A stretch of DNA of 64,000 nucleotides from Pezizomycotina sp. ARF18 (GCA_002224055.1 AZLU01000191.1:1-64000); one strand, 5' to 3'. Counted from the stretch's first letter, positions 1-15,158 are shown. Notes: generated by a model from the letters alone, not told the origin. Program-made: numbers and translations.

Positions 1-559
1 GTGGGGAGTATTACGACCGCGTTAGCCGTTGTTCAAAACGCCGACGATGACACGACGACGATGGAAATGAAGAGAGAAAGTAACGTTCGACCGTATCGGC
101 AGACAAGAAATAACGAAGCAACAAGGGAGGGAGATTAAGGCGCAGTATTGCGAAGGCGCAGAGTAAGTCGGCGGGTTACGCCCGTATATCGATGTTTCCG
201 CACCACTTCCGTCCCGCTCCGACGAAGACGACGATGACGAGTTGGATTTTGGAAGAGGAGGTGTTATAGATAATAGAACGGTACTCACGCTCAACGGGCG
301 CGGTTACCGTGCATCGGCTCGACGGAGCAGTCGAGTATTGTCCTCAGTGGTAATGAGAACCAGAATAAACGGGGTTCGTTCCTTGTACCCGACATAAGCA
401 GAGGGCGGCGGGATGGGTCTAGTTGTTTGTTGTCTAGAGATAGCGATGAGGAGAAAGAGAGCGAGACGGTATTGAGATGTTCCGCTTATGGGGATGGGGA
501 GGTTGCGCCGAAAGTGTCACAGGGGGTTGGATTGAATCCCGAGATGTGGAAGTGAGAAG
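1..559. other. unassigned left edge
   Basis: I see no recognisable gene. One plus-strand stretch (about 210-390) encodes an acidic run (DEDDDDELDF) followed by a basic segment. It could be an exon of the gene continuing to the right, but the frames break often and I cannot support a model. Confidence 0.3.
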
Positions 560-1800
560 CTTGAAGATCTCGTACATGAAGGGTTACGCTCCCGAACAGG
601 GTGTTGCTAGAAGTATGATCCGCTGCTAATCGGAAGATTGGCAAAGCGGCCCGTCCGCTTTCGAGATCGTGTTTTTCGAATCTCAGAACTGGGCTCCGAA
701 GCTACGATTGAGGATGAGAAGACGAGGGTATTATCCAACCCGCTATAACCAAGACGGCGACGACGGAGCGACGGTACCGTCCACTGCTTCCACTAACCTC
801 ACTACTCTTCCTCCTCAAAACAAGCACCCGCATAAGCGCCCTCACAGCCGGCCTCCTTAAAGACCGCGACATTCGCAAAGAAACCATCCCCGAAGAAACC
901 GACGAAATACCCCACCGCCGCAAATCAACGCGAACCGCCTCTCGAAATCTCTCGAAGACGCATACACTCCGACGAAATTGCACCACGAGGATACACTCCT
1001 CGCGTTCGCGCCATGCATTGTACGCGGCCGCGAAGCATAAGCGGTTGACGAAGTTACACGATCTACCGTCGAACGTTAAGCCGTCGGAAGTATTCGCGGA
1101 CGATGAGTGTACGTGCGTGAAGTGCGCAGCAGTTACACCCTGAACACACATGGGGGGAGGGATGATGATATACCGCCGTATTTCGGCAGTTTATGAAGGA
1201 GACAATGATACGGCGACGGCTGCGGGCCACGGCGACGGTAGCGGAGGATGTAGCGTTTATGAAGTTACCGTCTGAAGGGAGGTGAGGAGACGAGTAGGGG
1301 TCTATTCTAGTGGGAGTGGGAGTAAACGTTCGAGCTGGTATAGTAGCTCGCCGTCTGTACGGCTTAGCATCGCTAGCTCCTCTGGCGGCGGTAGTACGGG
1401 ACGAATAGGTGGTCCGGTACAGGATCAGACGTGAGTCCGCGTACGTCGTGGTTTCCGAGGGATAAAAGGGCGACTAGATCGTCAGTATACGTCGGCGGAA
1501 ACCTGCTTTCGGCACTGGTGGAGGTTATGAATACGCAGGAGAAGGAGACGGTGAGGATGCTCTAGTGATCATTTCGTAGATTATGAGGTTTGGAGAATGA
1601 TAGAACAGGAGAAGGAAAGGATGCTGATGGCAGAAGGTTATGACGCCGACGGAGAAGGAAGTGAAATTACAGAGGGAGAACGATCATTTGAGGAATAGGT
1701 TTTAGAACTCGAGAAGAACTTGGATATCGCGCTGAGACTCGCGCTGATAGGTAGGAAGCAAGGGATGATGGTGGTGAAGAGGGGAACGTTGGTCAGATAA
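560..1800 (+). CDS. unidentified coding tail, charged and partly helical
   Basis: I do not recognise this gene. Plus-strand frames give protein-like text in several pieces. About 975-1035 reads HHEDTLLAFAPCIVRG. From 1527 it reads MNTQEKETVRML, and from about 1597 MIEQEKERMLMAEGYDADG, followed by an acidic helical stretch. The pieces lie in different frames, as expected from the indel-rich sequence seen in the conserved genes. The glutamate- and arginine-rich end looks like a coiled-coil C-terminus. The gene would start outside the window or in the first 560 bases and would be convergent with the golgin gene on the right. The assignment of strand is moderate; a function cannot be given. Confidence 0.35.
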
Positions 1801-2251
1801 TCGCCACTTTGTTGGGAGACATGATTTGCGTGAGTTCAGCTAGATGAAGTTGATTGATTATATATATATTATATACAGGAGCACAGTTAGGAGTTAGGCA
1901 GTGTATCTATGGAGCACGAGCGCGTATGTAGTAGCATGTCTTATCATTCGACGTATTTTAGATTTGTATAAGAAGAATAAATATAATTGAAAAGATTATA
2001 AGGTATTTAGCAGTTTTACTCTAAGCTTTTGAGTGATCAAAATGGTATATTATACTTAGGTAGCGGAAAGGAAGAGAATGAATCAAAGCAAAAGTGTACC
2101 TCCCGTACAATCAAAGCAAGAGAAAAAAAAAACGCCAGAAGCAATGCAACATAGGAACTTATTATAATACTTTATTTGCTCGAAATGAAGGAGAGCTGGG
2201 ATAAAAGGAGGGGCTTTCCTCCAAGATGCGGGATTCGCGTTTTGCTTCGTT
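1801..2251. other. intergenic, convergent 3' flanks
   Basis: AT-rich spacer between two genes that point toward each other. It holds a TA-rich run near 1858-1878 and otherwise nothing I can name. Confidence 0.5.
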
Positions 2252-5200
2252 CTACCTAATAGAAGAAACAACAGTCATCCACCTTTGCTCGTCCTTCTTA
2301 TCGAACTTGAGCAGCATCTTGAGGACCGGTAACATCTGCATCTGCATCTTCTTATCTTTAACCTCAAGACTCTGCAGCACGACGTTCTTGATGTAATCGA
2401 TGTTGACCAGTTCTTTCCCTTCTTCTGTTCCTCCTGCACCGACTGACGTTGCCGCAGACGAAGGCCTGCGCGACGGCGACATCGATCGATAGAGTTCCGC
2501 GTGGAGGAGCGCTGGCTATCTTGCGGCGTCTACGGCTTTCGATCGTATCGTCTTGTATCCGCGGAGCTCATCGTTGAGGGCGCGGTGGGCCTTCTGTAGC
2601 TTGTCGAACTTGTGCTGGGAGTTTTCGACCTGCTTGCGCAGTTCAGCCTTTTGGCGGTCAAAGTCCTTCATCTGCTTCTCCGATTCGTCCTACAATAAAA
2701 AAAATGAGTTGCATTAGAATAGTGCAAGAAGAACTTAAAACTGTAGAAAAATAACGTACCATAGCATCTCTCATCTGCGACATTGCCTTCTTCGTCTCCT
2801 CAACTTCCTTGACGAAGTGCTCGTACTTCTCTTCCGCTCGTTCCTTCGCAACCCTCAGATCCTTCCTTTCCTTCTCCAGGGACTCCTTCTCGTCTTCTAC
2901 CCGCTTCAGCGCGCGCTCCGCTTCGGACTTTATCTTTGAGGTCTTCGATCTCCCTGTTGCGTTTCCTACCGACGGTCGCGAGCTCTTCTTCGGCTTTATC
3001 CCGCTCATCCATCGCTTGCTCCATCCGCTCCTTCATCTCGCGCGTCTTACTCTCCTGCCGCGTCTCAACGTCGTTCAGCAGCCGCCTCATAGTCTCGGTC
3101 TCCCTCGACCGTTCCGTGAGCAGCTTATGCGACTCGGCGAGCTCCTCTTCCATGCTGTCGCACTTATCCTGTAATTCCTTCATCTGCATCGAAAGCTCGG
3201 ACGTCTGATCGCGGAGCGAGCTCATCATGCTCTGCGCGGAAGAGTGCTGCGCGGTCTTGAGTTGGATTTCCTCCAGATACCCGTCGCGCTCGGAGTTGAG
3301 CTTCTGAAGGTCGCTTTCCAACTTGGCGATCTTGGGTCGGAGGACGGAAAGATCAGCCTGCGCGCGGACAAGTTCCTGTGACGTACTCTCGACGAGGTCC
3401 GTAGCTTCGTTGCGGTCCTCCTCTGCGACGCGTAGTTCCTTTTGTACCTGCCGTACCTGATCCTCCGCTTTTCGCACGGCGTGCGACCTCCTTCTGCAGC
3501 TCGTTCTGGTGCCTTTCCTTGATCTTCTCGATTTCGATGTCCTTCACGGCCACCTTTTCATAAGCGTTTCGATCTCACTCTTAGATTGCGACTCCCACTT
3601 CTCTAACCGCTTCATCTCGGCGAGTTTCTGGTTCAGTTCGGTCTTTACTTTTGTTAGTGAAGTGACGTCCGATTTCAGCGAGTTCGTTTCCTTCTGTGCC
3701 TTCTCAAGTGCTGCGCGCGTTTCGGCGAGGTTCTTCTGGTGCGTAGATGCAAGGTCCTGCGCGGCCTTGAGATGCGATTCTAGCGTTCCGACGCTTCCCT
3801 TGAGGTTATTGTAGTCCTGCCTCAACGTATTGATAAGCGTTGCGTCTTCGGAGCCAGATTTCGACGTAGCTTCCTTGTACTTTTCGAATTCAGCCTTCAG
3901 GTCGTGCAGAGCCTGGTTAGACGAAGACGTGAGATCAAGTGCGGTTGTCTTCAAGCCTTCTAGTTCCGCTTGCAGTTCTGCCAGCGTGCTCTCAGCTTTC
4001 TTCGACGACTCGATCGAATTAACCTGCTTCTCCTCCATCTCTTTCTTAAGCGATGCCACTTGCTTTTCGAGATCGGCGTTCTCCTTTTCTAGCTCCGTAA
4101 CCTTCTTGCGTAGCTCTGAGACTTTATCCTTCGCTTCCACGCTCTCTTCTCCGATTTCGAGGAGGGAGTCACGTAGGGTCTCGATTTCCTCCTTGAGGTC
4201 GTCAACTTGAGCTACTTTCACCTTGAATTTCGAAATAACACCTTCGTTCTCTTCAATCTCCTTTTTCAGGATAGCAATCTCGGCTCTTAGATTCTTAATT
4301 ACCGTCTCTGAGACTGACGGAGCGCTGGTGGCAGGAGCAGTCTCTGGTGCAACGCTCGGTTGTTCGGTTCCAGCATCAGACGCCGCATCTTCCTCGCCCG
4401 ACTTCTCCAGTTCCTTTTGAGCGTTCGCTTGAGCAGCTCCACCCTTCTTGCGGTTCTTCTTCTTGCGGTTCTTCTTCTGGCTCGGAGTGAGGTGCTGCTG
4501 AGTTGCAGGTTGAGCTTCCTTCGGAGCTTCTTCATCATTCGGTGTAGGAGGCACCGGGGAAACACCGCCGTTACTCCGCCGCTTCGACTCGAGGGCAACA
4601 AGCTGGTCTTCGAGCTGGCCGACTTTATCTTCCAGGCTTGATTTCTCCGATTTCAACTTGTCGATCCTGCCTTCTAGCTCAACCTTTGCAGCTTCGGCGT
4701 CCTTGAGCGCCTTCTCCGCCTTCGCCTTGCCTTCCTTAACTACTCGAAGTTCATCTGCGACGCCTTTAAATATCAGCATCTCCCCTTCCATCTCCTCCAA
4801 CTTTCCTTCCAGATCTTCGATAGCCTTGTCTTTCTCTTCAACTTGCTCCGTGAGTTTCTGAGTTGCTTCCTTCGCTTCCTTCGCTTCTTTTTCAGCCGTC
4901 GTAGTCGCGGCGGAAAACTTCTCCTCGTATTCCTTCTTAACCTTCTCGAATTCCTCTTTATCCACGAAACGGTCAACTTCAGCTGCCTATACGTCGCGTT
5001 AAGCTCGTCGAGCTCCTTCTCGAGCTTCTCCTTCTCCTCTTTAACTTTCTCCTCACTCTCCTTCGCCGCCGCCGCAGACGTCGAATTAGCCTTCTCGAGC
5101 TCCTCGCTCGCCTTCTTGATATCGCCCTCGAGCTCCTGGCTCCTATCCAGCAGCCGCCTAATCTCGCGGTCCTTCTCCGTCATCGTTTCCCGCAGACCCT

Positions 5201-6387
5201 CCAATTCCCGCTGCGAGTCCTCGACGTTCTTCTGGAATACCGTTACGGCTTCTTCAGCCGCCGTTGCGGCGGCTTTAGATTCCGCAAGCGAGGATTTTAG
5301 CGTTTTAATTTCTTCTTCTTGCTCTTCTACGAGCGCGCTTAACCGGTCTTGCTCGTCTTCGTACGAGAAGAAGTCCTCGGATTTGTCGGGGGTAGGTTTT
5401 AGGTCCGATATTGACTTTGTGGGCGATTTTATGCCGTTCTGCTGTTGCTCTGTCGATGTCCTAGGCGTTTTAACGCTCTCCTCAGCGGCCTTGTCGGTAC
5501 TACTGTTGTCTAGCTTTTCTTTAAGTTTCGCTATCTCTTCTGATTTCTCGTTTGATTCCTTTTCTTTCTCTGCGAGTTTTGATTTCAGTTCTGCGACTTC
5601 TCTGGATACCGCTTGAATTCCTCCATCGTCATGTCGGAGCGCAAGGATAGGGTGTTTAGGTATTCTGATAGCGCGGCGGGGTCGCTGATAGAGGTGCACG
5701 GTGTTACTTCCCGCAGTACCTTTTCGAAGGGTTCGATGAGCTGGACGCGGGCGTGGGTGATTTGTAGGACCGTAGGAGATCTGTTTGGGCTCATTAGTTC
5801 TCCTCTCGTAAATGAAGGGAAAAAATTGTTAAAAGAGAGGGAATTTGGATGTTGCATCGTGTAATTTATGGTTATTGAGCTTAATTTACCCACAGGGAAA
5901 AGACCGCTAAATAACCATAGTGCTTTTTTTTTCTTTTTTCTTTCTTTCTTTCTTTCTTTCTTTCTTTTTTTTTTTTTATAAACTCACCAGCATGCTTCTT
6001 CTCAATCTTCTCCAGCCGTCTTAGCTTCAACTTTACATCCTGCGGTAAATCCTCACTTACCCTCCTCCTCCTGTCCCTCCACCACCACCATCCTTCTCCC
6101 CATCTTTTTCATCATTCTTCTCCTCAACCGACGGCGTACCCGGCCTATTCAACGGCGTCACCGCTCCGCTATCACTAAAATCCGAATCAAAGTCCGCAGG
6201 ATCACGTTCCCTCTCCTCTCTTTAACCATACTCGCCGCGCTCCGTGTACGGTTGCTATTACTATTTTGACGGTTTAACGTATTTGATGATGAGGGGGTAG
6301 TAGCGTTGGCTTGCGCGCGTGCGAGGCGGGCGGATTCCTCGAGGGAGTCAAGGGCGCCCTTGAATTGGGCTCGCATTTGGGAAACAT
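2252..6387 (-). CDS. IMH1: GRIP-domain golgin (IMH1-like Golgi tether)
   Basis: This encodes a long coiled-coil Golgi protein. The N-terminus (6376 downward) contains the golgin-type start FKGALDSLEESARLARAQ. An N-terminal conserved block (DLPQDVKLKLRRLEKIEKKHA, near 6050-5990; then ITHARVQLIEPFEKVLREVT, near 5770-5690) matches filamentous-fungal IMH1 homologs. About 2.9 kb of K/E/L-rich heptads follow (roughly 5600-2690). The C-terminus (2400-2252) is a GRIP domain, NIDYIKNVVLQSLE, the module that binds Arl1-GTP on trans-Golgi membranes. Introns lie at 5803-5987 (GTGAGT donor, with an internal TTTC microsatellite) and 2690-2759 (GTACGT). The product should be about 1,100-1,300 residues. The reading frame breaks several times (near 3540, 4965, 5630 and 2480); these look like indels. 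The start is either the Met at 6376 or an ATG at 6387. Family assignment is firm; exact orthology to IMH1 is inferred. Confidence 0.88.
5937..5968. repeat. (TTTC)n microsatellite in golgin intron
   Basis: About seven TTTC units followed by a T run lie inside the first golgin intron. On the coding strand this is a GAAA repeat just upstream in the intron body. Confidence 0.85.
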
Positions 6388-7221
6388 TGTGAAACCTTTT
6401 TCTTCCGCCCTTCTTTTGTTTCACCTGTTGTAAGGATACAGTGATGTTTTAGTCGGGAAGCGAGGAGTGGTTAAGGTGATGGATTATTTTAAAAGGGATG
6501 AAGAGGAGAAGTCGTGGTCTCTTTGTTTGATTAGAGTGGTAGGAATAACAGTATTATTAGTGTCTGTGTGTGGGCTGAGTGAGGCATGTAAGATTTTTGC
6601 GAGAAAGGGCTGAAATGGAAAAGGTGGGACTGCATAATATGCGGGTGAAATGTAAAGCAGACAGAGTTCACTGCCGAGATAAATTAAAGACGTTGAGATT
6701 ATTTAAATTTCCCCCCTCCCCCTTTATTCGCAGCGAATATCAGGAACGAAACCCCCCAAAATACTTAGTAGTCCACGGAAATTCGGGGAAGAGTCTCAAT
6801 TGCAAATATAAAAGATGAAACGTTCCAAACCAAAGACAAAAAGCAACGAATAAAGCAAATCGCTCATTAATACGCTCAGTTAGCGGCTCTTGCTTTTGTT
6901 TTTTTTTATCTGATATTTCCGGGAGATCGAATTCTAACTGCTTTTTTTTTTTTTTTTTTTTTTTTTCACGAATTCGCCCAAGTCTGTTTTCAGCGTGATA
7001 AAAAGTTGAAGTGTTTCTTGAAGGTCTCAAACCCCACAAATTCAAAAACGTATAAAAAATAAGCTCTGATGCACTGTGAATAGTAATAATTTTTTTGTAT
7101 CCGTCTACCATCCGCCAGCTTCCCATGCTATCAAAGCGACAGACTCTTAATGATATATATACTAGTGATTTATAGATAATGATAATAGAAGAAAGAAAAA
7201 ACAAAATGCAAAAGCCCCGCT
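6388..7221. other. intergenic: golgin promoter and RPT6 3' flank
   Basis: No gene seen. It contains the upstream region of the golgin gene and the 3' flank of RPT6, including a 25-base T tract at 6942-6966. Short open frames here are AT-rich and lack protein-like composition. Confidence 0.6.
6942..6966. repeat. poly(T) tract, 25 bases
   Basis: Uninterrupted T run in the golgin/RPT6 spacer, one of several 25-30 base A/T tracts in the window. Confidence 0.95.
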
Positions 7222-8708
<1,487 letters not shown>

Positions 8709-10457
8709 GGTGGGGGAACTGGTTATGTTGGCGAAATAAAGGAGAGAGGCTGAAAAGGTGTATTAGAATCTACAGGACCACAGAGAAGGTGAACTTCCCG
8801 CAATGAGTATATATCGGACGTTCTATTTGAAGGAGGTTGAAAAGGAAGCTCTCTCCAGGGAAGGGATCGTTGAAGCTTCTTCCTAAGTTTGGCTTTGGAA
8901 AGGTGTACGCGTGCTCTTTGGGTTGCTTTACAAATTAGAAGGTGAGTGGGTAAATGGAAAGTGCCGAGAGAAAAAGCTAAAGAAATGGTCGAGCTGCCTT
9001 GGGTCCACAAATTACGCAGCACATCATTAAGTAGGGGTATTTTGTAGTATTTAATCACGTGATATTTAAATTCCCGTGGCTTCAAAGACTTTTGCGACGC
9101 CGCATTTTTTTGAGGCTCACGAGTTTTCGAGATGCAAGGTTCCTCCAGCTTAACCTATTATCGTCCCAAGATCTCGAAAAGCCCGAAGTTTTGACTTGGC
9201 CTGCATCTAAGTATCACTCACTATACACAAGGAGTCCCGTACTACGTACAGTACAGATACCGAACTCATAGGTCTGATTCACCTGCAGTCAGTCTTCCTT
9301 TAGCTGTAAGAGAATTCAAAATACGGTAATTTTTCTGTCCAGCTGAGCAGGCAACGAGACCTGGCGCTGACCGGGATACAATGTGGTATTTTTTATTAGT
9401 CTTAGCGTGGGTTCTCGTTCCAGGGCTATGACGACGGTCAGTGCAATTTCACGTATTAATTTGGCGGATAGCAAGGGCTATCGCTCTTTTTTTTTTTCAA
9501 CTGGTACTTTTCGTCTCCTGCAAAGTACGCAATCAATCTTTCTTGTCATCCATCCCACATTATCTCTCTCCTGCATATATAGAGAGACTAGAGCGGTGTA
9601 GGATACCCTTTTTTTTTTCAATAGTAAAAGCGTCTATTCTTTGTTTATCGTATAGGCTTTTATTTTGCAGTGTTAAGCAAGTATATCTGTTATAAAGATA
9701 CCCTTTTTCTGGCGTTGATTGCATTGATTTATTTAAATTTTTTTTTTTTTCTACCTTGGTTTTTGTTTACCTTTTTTTTTTTTTTTTTTTTTTCTTTTTT
9801 TTTTCGCACAAGTCCCACTCTTTCTTACGTTGATCCCGCGATCCCACTTTTAAATGCGAATTATATAAAGTACACTCACTACTTGTAGATTATCCCTTTT
9901 GACTTTCGTTCTTTCTCTTCTTTTTTTTTTAATGCCTATTGGAAAAGTTGGCAATACGTGAACTTTTTTTTTTTTTTTTCCTACTGCAAGGCTTATATTT
10001 ATCACCATATTTTACTTTATTCTTTCTTAAGGCCGGTTATCGACTAGACAGAGTTCCTTCGAGAGAGACGGAAATCTCGGGGAGGTGCTGTGCTTATCAT
10101 CGATCTTTCCTCCCTCTTTCCTTTCGGCCTGTCTCATCCTTGGTTCTATTATTATTTTTTCAATACATCCCGTGGTGATACTTATTTTCCGAATACATTC
10201 CTTTTTTTTCTTTCTTGTTGCTTTTTAAAAAGACGTCTCGTCAGAAGACTCCTTACTTTAATCTAGACATTCCTTTCGCCTTGAACTTTTCGGGTTATAA
10301 GTCGTACGACCCTTTACCCATTCTTGGATTTTAAAGGAAACCTATCACCGCACGTTTCTTGTTAGGGACAGTGGTGGTAAACAGGAGATAGAACAGGGAG
10401 ACGCTGTTCTGCTCTTCTGCTCTGTCAGAGAGTGCGCGTAGAGAGGCACGAAGAAAC
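8709..10457. promoter_or_regulatory. divergent RPT6/VNX1 intergenic region
   Basis: About 1.7 kb between two outward-facing starts. It is strongly pyrimidine-rich on the plus strand from 9480 to 10230, with T runs near 9740, 9772 and 9965. No TATA box or proteasome PACE site (GGTGGCAAA) was found by eye. No gene seen. Confidence 0.6.
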
Positions 10458-13400
10458 ATGGACGGTTCAAGCAGGAACCAGTCACCATCCCGTTCAACTG
10501 CCGGCGATGACAACAACAACAACAACACCTCTCCGACCGATACCAGGACACCCGACCGTCATCACCAGCGGCAGGACCAGGGAGTTCAGATGTTACTCCT
10601 TCGATCCGCGTGAACACTGACCAGCGAAACGTTACAGGTAAGAGAAGAAGATGCAGCGAGAACAGAAACAGAAACTCTGGACCATTGCACGAAATACTAC
10701 CTGTCAGCTTTTTTTTTTTTTTTAGACATTGAGCTTGTCTCACACAACTTTTCTACCGTTCTCTTTCTAAATGAATTTGCATAGGTCCTCCTGAAACGCC
10801 AACGAAAACACCGAAAACGGTCACGATAGCAGAGGAGAGGCGTAGCTCTCCTTCGCGATCGGCTGCGCCGCAGGACTCGGCATCTGCAACTGGGAACTCT
10901 GCCGAACGGGTTCAGTCGCCAGACCGCAGGTACCCGCGGCCATCGGTGACCCGCAGGGCATCGTCCTCGCAACCGCACCGGGCCAGGAATTCAGCGTTGA
11001 TGACCGGGAGGAGGAAGTGGAGGAGGACCAGCTTCTCCGGGAGCAGACCCAGCGTCCGTATGCCGCCCACGCACGAGCACAGGCTACTCGGGGCTAGACG
11101 GATGTCAGCACTTAGGAGGAGGACGACCGGCGTAAGAACGGTTTCGGGTACCGTGCCAGAACCAGTACAGGAGGAAATGCGGGACCGTCGCAAGAGCCTG
11201 TCGCCCCCATCATACCGATAATATCGATACCGATGATACGGAGGCTGCGGAGGAGGATACGAGCCCAGCGAAGCTGGGGCGTGACAGTTTCACCTTGAAG
11301 GACCGCCAGGAAGCTATAAACGTGACTCACCCTTTCGGTATCAAGATTTGGAAACCCTCGCTGTACAAAAAGGATCGTTCGGTTCAGAAGGTTGCGGAGG
11401 GCGATATTCATTCGGCTCCCGGCGAGCGGGTTGGGAAGATACTTTTCCTCGGAAATGTCCTTTGGGTCATTGTATTCGGCTGGTGGCTCGCTATCTTGTC
11501 CATAATCGGCGGCATCTGCTGTTACCTGTTTATTCTTAGCAGGAGTTCCAGGGCGTACGGCAGTGTTCTTCGGTTTAGCATGGTATATTTTGTACCCGTT
11601 CGGCCGCTTCGTGCAGCTCGAGCAGGACGAATCTTACCTGGAGAGGACGAAGGCGAAGGACGCAGCATCAGCGAATACGAGCAGTGGCAAGCTGGAGATA
11701 TCGAGGAGGGTAGAACCTTTTTCGGTCCGAGAACGGGTGGAAATATCGTCGGGAGACGTAGGGACTCACTCGATAACATCAGTGAAACCGACTCGCTCTA
11801 GGCACTGACGAGAGGACAGGATTGATCAGCGGGGAAATTAATGGCACTAACGGGCAGAGAAAGAGGAGATTGTTCGGACGAGGTGAATGGACAGGCGGCC
11901 GTGTCTTGTTCTTTGTGCTCTTCTACGGTCTAGTTGGTAAGTTCTGAGATTCACACGTCGCTTTGTAGGGAACATACACTCATATTGACTTGTATACTCC
12001 AGGACCATTCCTTTTGCTTACTTCCGGTATCTGCTGGCTTCTCGTGTTCACAATACCTATGGCAAGAACGACTGGAATCCTTCTATCCCACCTTCGACGA
12101 CACCCTCTTGCCCTCTCTTTCCATTCTAACAAAACTTGGATCGACGACCAGGTACTTCTTCGTCCCGTCTTGGTCTGTACCTACAGGGCCGCTGGATGGA
12201 GATACTACAAGTATACCGTCGATGGAACCAATATATTCTTCGTCAATGCGATGGCCCTGGTATTCTTCGTGATCTTTGATAGTTTTGTCCTTGAAAAGTT
12301 CTTCAAACTTGAAAATGCCTTGACCTCCCCTGCAATGCTCTTCATCCTTGCCCTTATATCCATCATGCCGCTGGCGTACTTTATTGGTCAAGCGGTCGCC
12401 TCGGTTTCTGCTCAATCGTCCATGGGAGTCGCCAGTGCCTTGAATGCGTTTTTCTCTACGCTTGTTGAAGTATTCTTGTACTGCGTCGCCTTGTCCGAGG
12501 GCAAGGCCCGCTTAGTAGAAGGCAGTATCATCGGAAGTGTTTTGGCTGGTATCTTGCTCATGCCGGCTTGTCCATGTGCGCCGGCGCAGTCAAGAGGAAG
12601 ACGCAGCGATTCAATTTCACAAGCGCTCAAGCTACTGTGACGCTATTGCTCTTTGCTATTGTGGCCGCCTTTGCGCCGACTTTGTTCTACCAAATATATG
12701 GCACCGTAAGTCTTCGTTTCCTAACAAAAATCGATAGTATACATCTGCTAACGCGATAATAGTACGAGTTGAAATGCCGAGACTGCGATGTCCTTGGTAG
12801 CCCTCGAAACGAGGACTGCCAGAGGTGCCGTTTTGCACAAGTACCCTCTCTAGATGACAAGTTCTACAACGCTGCTGTGAAGCCGTTTAGCTACATCGCC
12901 GCCTGCTTCTTGGCAATTTCTTACGGTATCGGATGTTGGTTCACACTGAAGACACACTCCTCCATGATCTGGCAGCAATCCAACGCCCCTCCTCCGACTC
13001 ATAACGCCGCGCGGGTGGTCATAGCACACAGGCGCCTCCGACACCATCAGCCTCTCAGAGACCCTCCGAGTCAGCTTCGCACTCTCAAGAAGGTAGCAAG
13101 TCCGCTCGGCCGCTCACGTCGGTGAAGGATTCCGCGCTCTACAAGAGGATCCTCGGACAGTCGCTGACGTCGGCCGGCGTCAAGGTGCAGGCGGGCAGTG
13201 ATGCCGAGTCCACCCAAACCGTGCACATCGTTCCTCCGCACACTCCCATCGAAGAGCTACCGCAGTCCGGCGAGCGTTCTGCTACGTCTGTTACACCCGG
13301 AGTTGCGATTGCGTCGTTGTCGCGGGAAGAAAAACCTTAGCTTGGTCCGTGGTGTCGCCGAGATGGCGGCCATGCGGCGACTACTGCGGTTCAGGATGTC

Positions 13401-14270
13401 CAGAGGCACGGCATGGAGAGCCGCAAGGCTTCTATCATTCGCGGAGTGTCGCAGCCCTCAAGGAGAGCGCCTCACCACCACGAGCACGGAGAAGCCGAAG
13501 GGGCCACGACGCGCCGAATTGGAGCAGGCTCAAGTCCGCCATTATTTTGTGCGGCGCTACCGTTCTTTATGCTGCCGTTGCTGGTTAGTGAAGCTTCTAC
13601 TACGAACAAAAATTTTATATGACGTATATGTTAATGAGTACTTTCACAATCTAGAAATCCTGGTCGACACCGTTGACGTCGTTCTCCAAAACATCGACAT
13701 CGACGAGAAATTCCTCGGCATCACCCTCTTCGCTCTCGTGCCCAACACCACTGAATTCCTGGTATGCTACCTTCTACTACCTATCCTCAAAAAATCTCAT
13801 CGTATATATTTAGCTAACAATATATTCCTAGAACGCCATCTCCTTCGCCATCCACGGCAACGTCGCCCTGAGTATGGAAATCGGCTCCCCTACGCCCTCC
13901 AAGTCTGCCTCCTCCAAATCCCGCATTAGTAGCCTACACCGCCTACACCGCAACTTCCTTCGACGACACCGTCGACCGCGCGAACCACATGTTCACATTA
14001 ATCTTCCCGCAGTGGGATCTCGTCACCGTCATCCTCTGCGTGCTCCTGCTGTCGAACATCGTCCACGAAGGGAAGAGTAATTACTTTAAGGGTTCGATAC
14101 TCTGTCTGACGTACTTGACCGTATTGATTGGGTTTTTCTTTAGTGGGTATATGAATGAGGGAAGTTACGTGCAGATGCACAGCCTGTTATGCCGCTGGGA
14201 AATGCGAAGACGAGTGGTTTATTGTGGGAATAAGATTGGGCATGCTTATGAGCCTTTTAGGACTCAGTAG
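10458..14270 (+). CDS. VNX1: vacuolar Na+(K+)/H+ antiporter VNX1-type (CaCA family)
   Basis: This is a multispanning cation/proton exchanger of the Ca2+:cation antiporter superfamily, acting at the vacuole membrane. The ATG at 10458 opens a polar N-terminus (MDGSSRNQSPS) with an asparagine repeat. Conserved VNX1 text follows: INVTHPFGIKIWKPSLYKKD (about 11320), helices from 11430, YKYTVDGTNIFF (12208), the first alpha repeat ASALNAFFSTLVEVFLY (12435) and the second GITLFALVPNTTEFL split by an intron before NAISFAIHGNVALSMEIGS (13719-13890). A Cys-rich loop, CRDCDVLGSPRNEDCQRC, lies at 12778. Introns: 10638-10784, 11937-12002, 12706-12762, 13584-13654 and 13762-13831. Frame changes occur near 10610, 11215, 11550, 12070, 12560, 13010, 13330 and 13900, consistent with indels. 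The C-terminal 35 residues before the stop at 14270 are unlike the family and may be frameshifted. Confidence 0.92.
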
Positions 14271-15122
14271 AGCATTGCCTGAGGTGGTTTGTGGTTGTGG
14301 TTGGGGTTTCTCTCGTTTCTTCTTCTGAATGCTGGAGTTCTTTCTTTTTCTTTTCTTTCTCTTTCACTTTCGTTTTTCTTGTGTTGATGTACTTTTTCTT
14401 TCTTTCTTTCATTCGATTAAGTAGTTTTAGCGAAGACTCCCAATTTTCGTTTCCGTTTGCAAGCAAAAACTGCTTTATATCCTCCTAGCATTGCCTTTTT
14501 TTTTTTTTTTTTTTTCAAGTTCATTTATTATACCTCTTTTACAAAAACGAAAAAGCATAGTAATTGAAATCTTTACGTTTTCGTTCTTCATTCCATTACA
14601 TTTTGGTAATAAATTGTCGAAAGCGTTGAATTTTCATCGATAGCTATCTAGTTTATGTGTTTTGGAATTTGTACTAACTACTATTATAATAGTGCACTTT
14701 CGGACGCTACCAAGCAGGGTTCCAACACTGATGATAGCGGATTATACAAACAAAAATATAAGCCTATGTATTTATTTACTCTGACGAGAATATAGTAAGT
14801 AATACACTATTTCAAACCTGGATATCTAACTTTTGAAGGAATACATCTACAATAGCGCTATTAGCTACTAGTAATAGGACTAATGTCGTCTTAGCAAGTA
14901 TCCATCAATGGTTTTGACTGACGCCTGTCATCGTATTTTGCGTATCTACGGCCGAGTATATTGAAAAAAAAAAAAGTATCCGACAAAAATAATCAGATAT
15001 AATTACAAGGGCAAAATTAAACAAAAAAGGGACATGTTCTGCTGACACCTTCGATAAGAGGCAGGCTTGGTAGAAGCTTTGGTGTCAGGGACCTCCGCGA
15101 ATTAAAGTACACGCGCGTGAAC

Positions 15123-15158
<36 letters not shown>

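Noticed and set aside
8720-8745. GTTGGCGAAA upstream of RPT6 as a proteasome control element (PACE)
   Set aside because: It differs from GGTGGCAAA at several positions, so it does not meet the motif.
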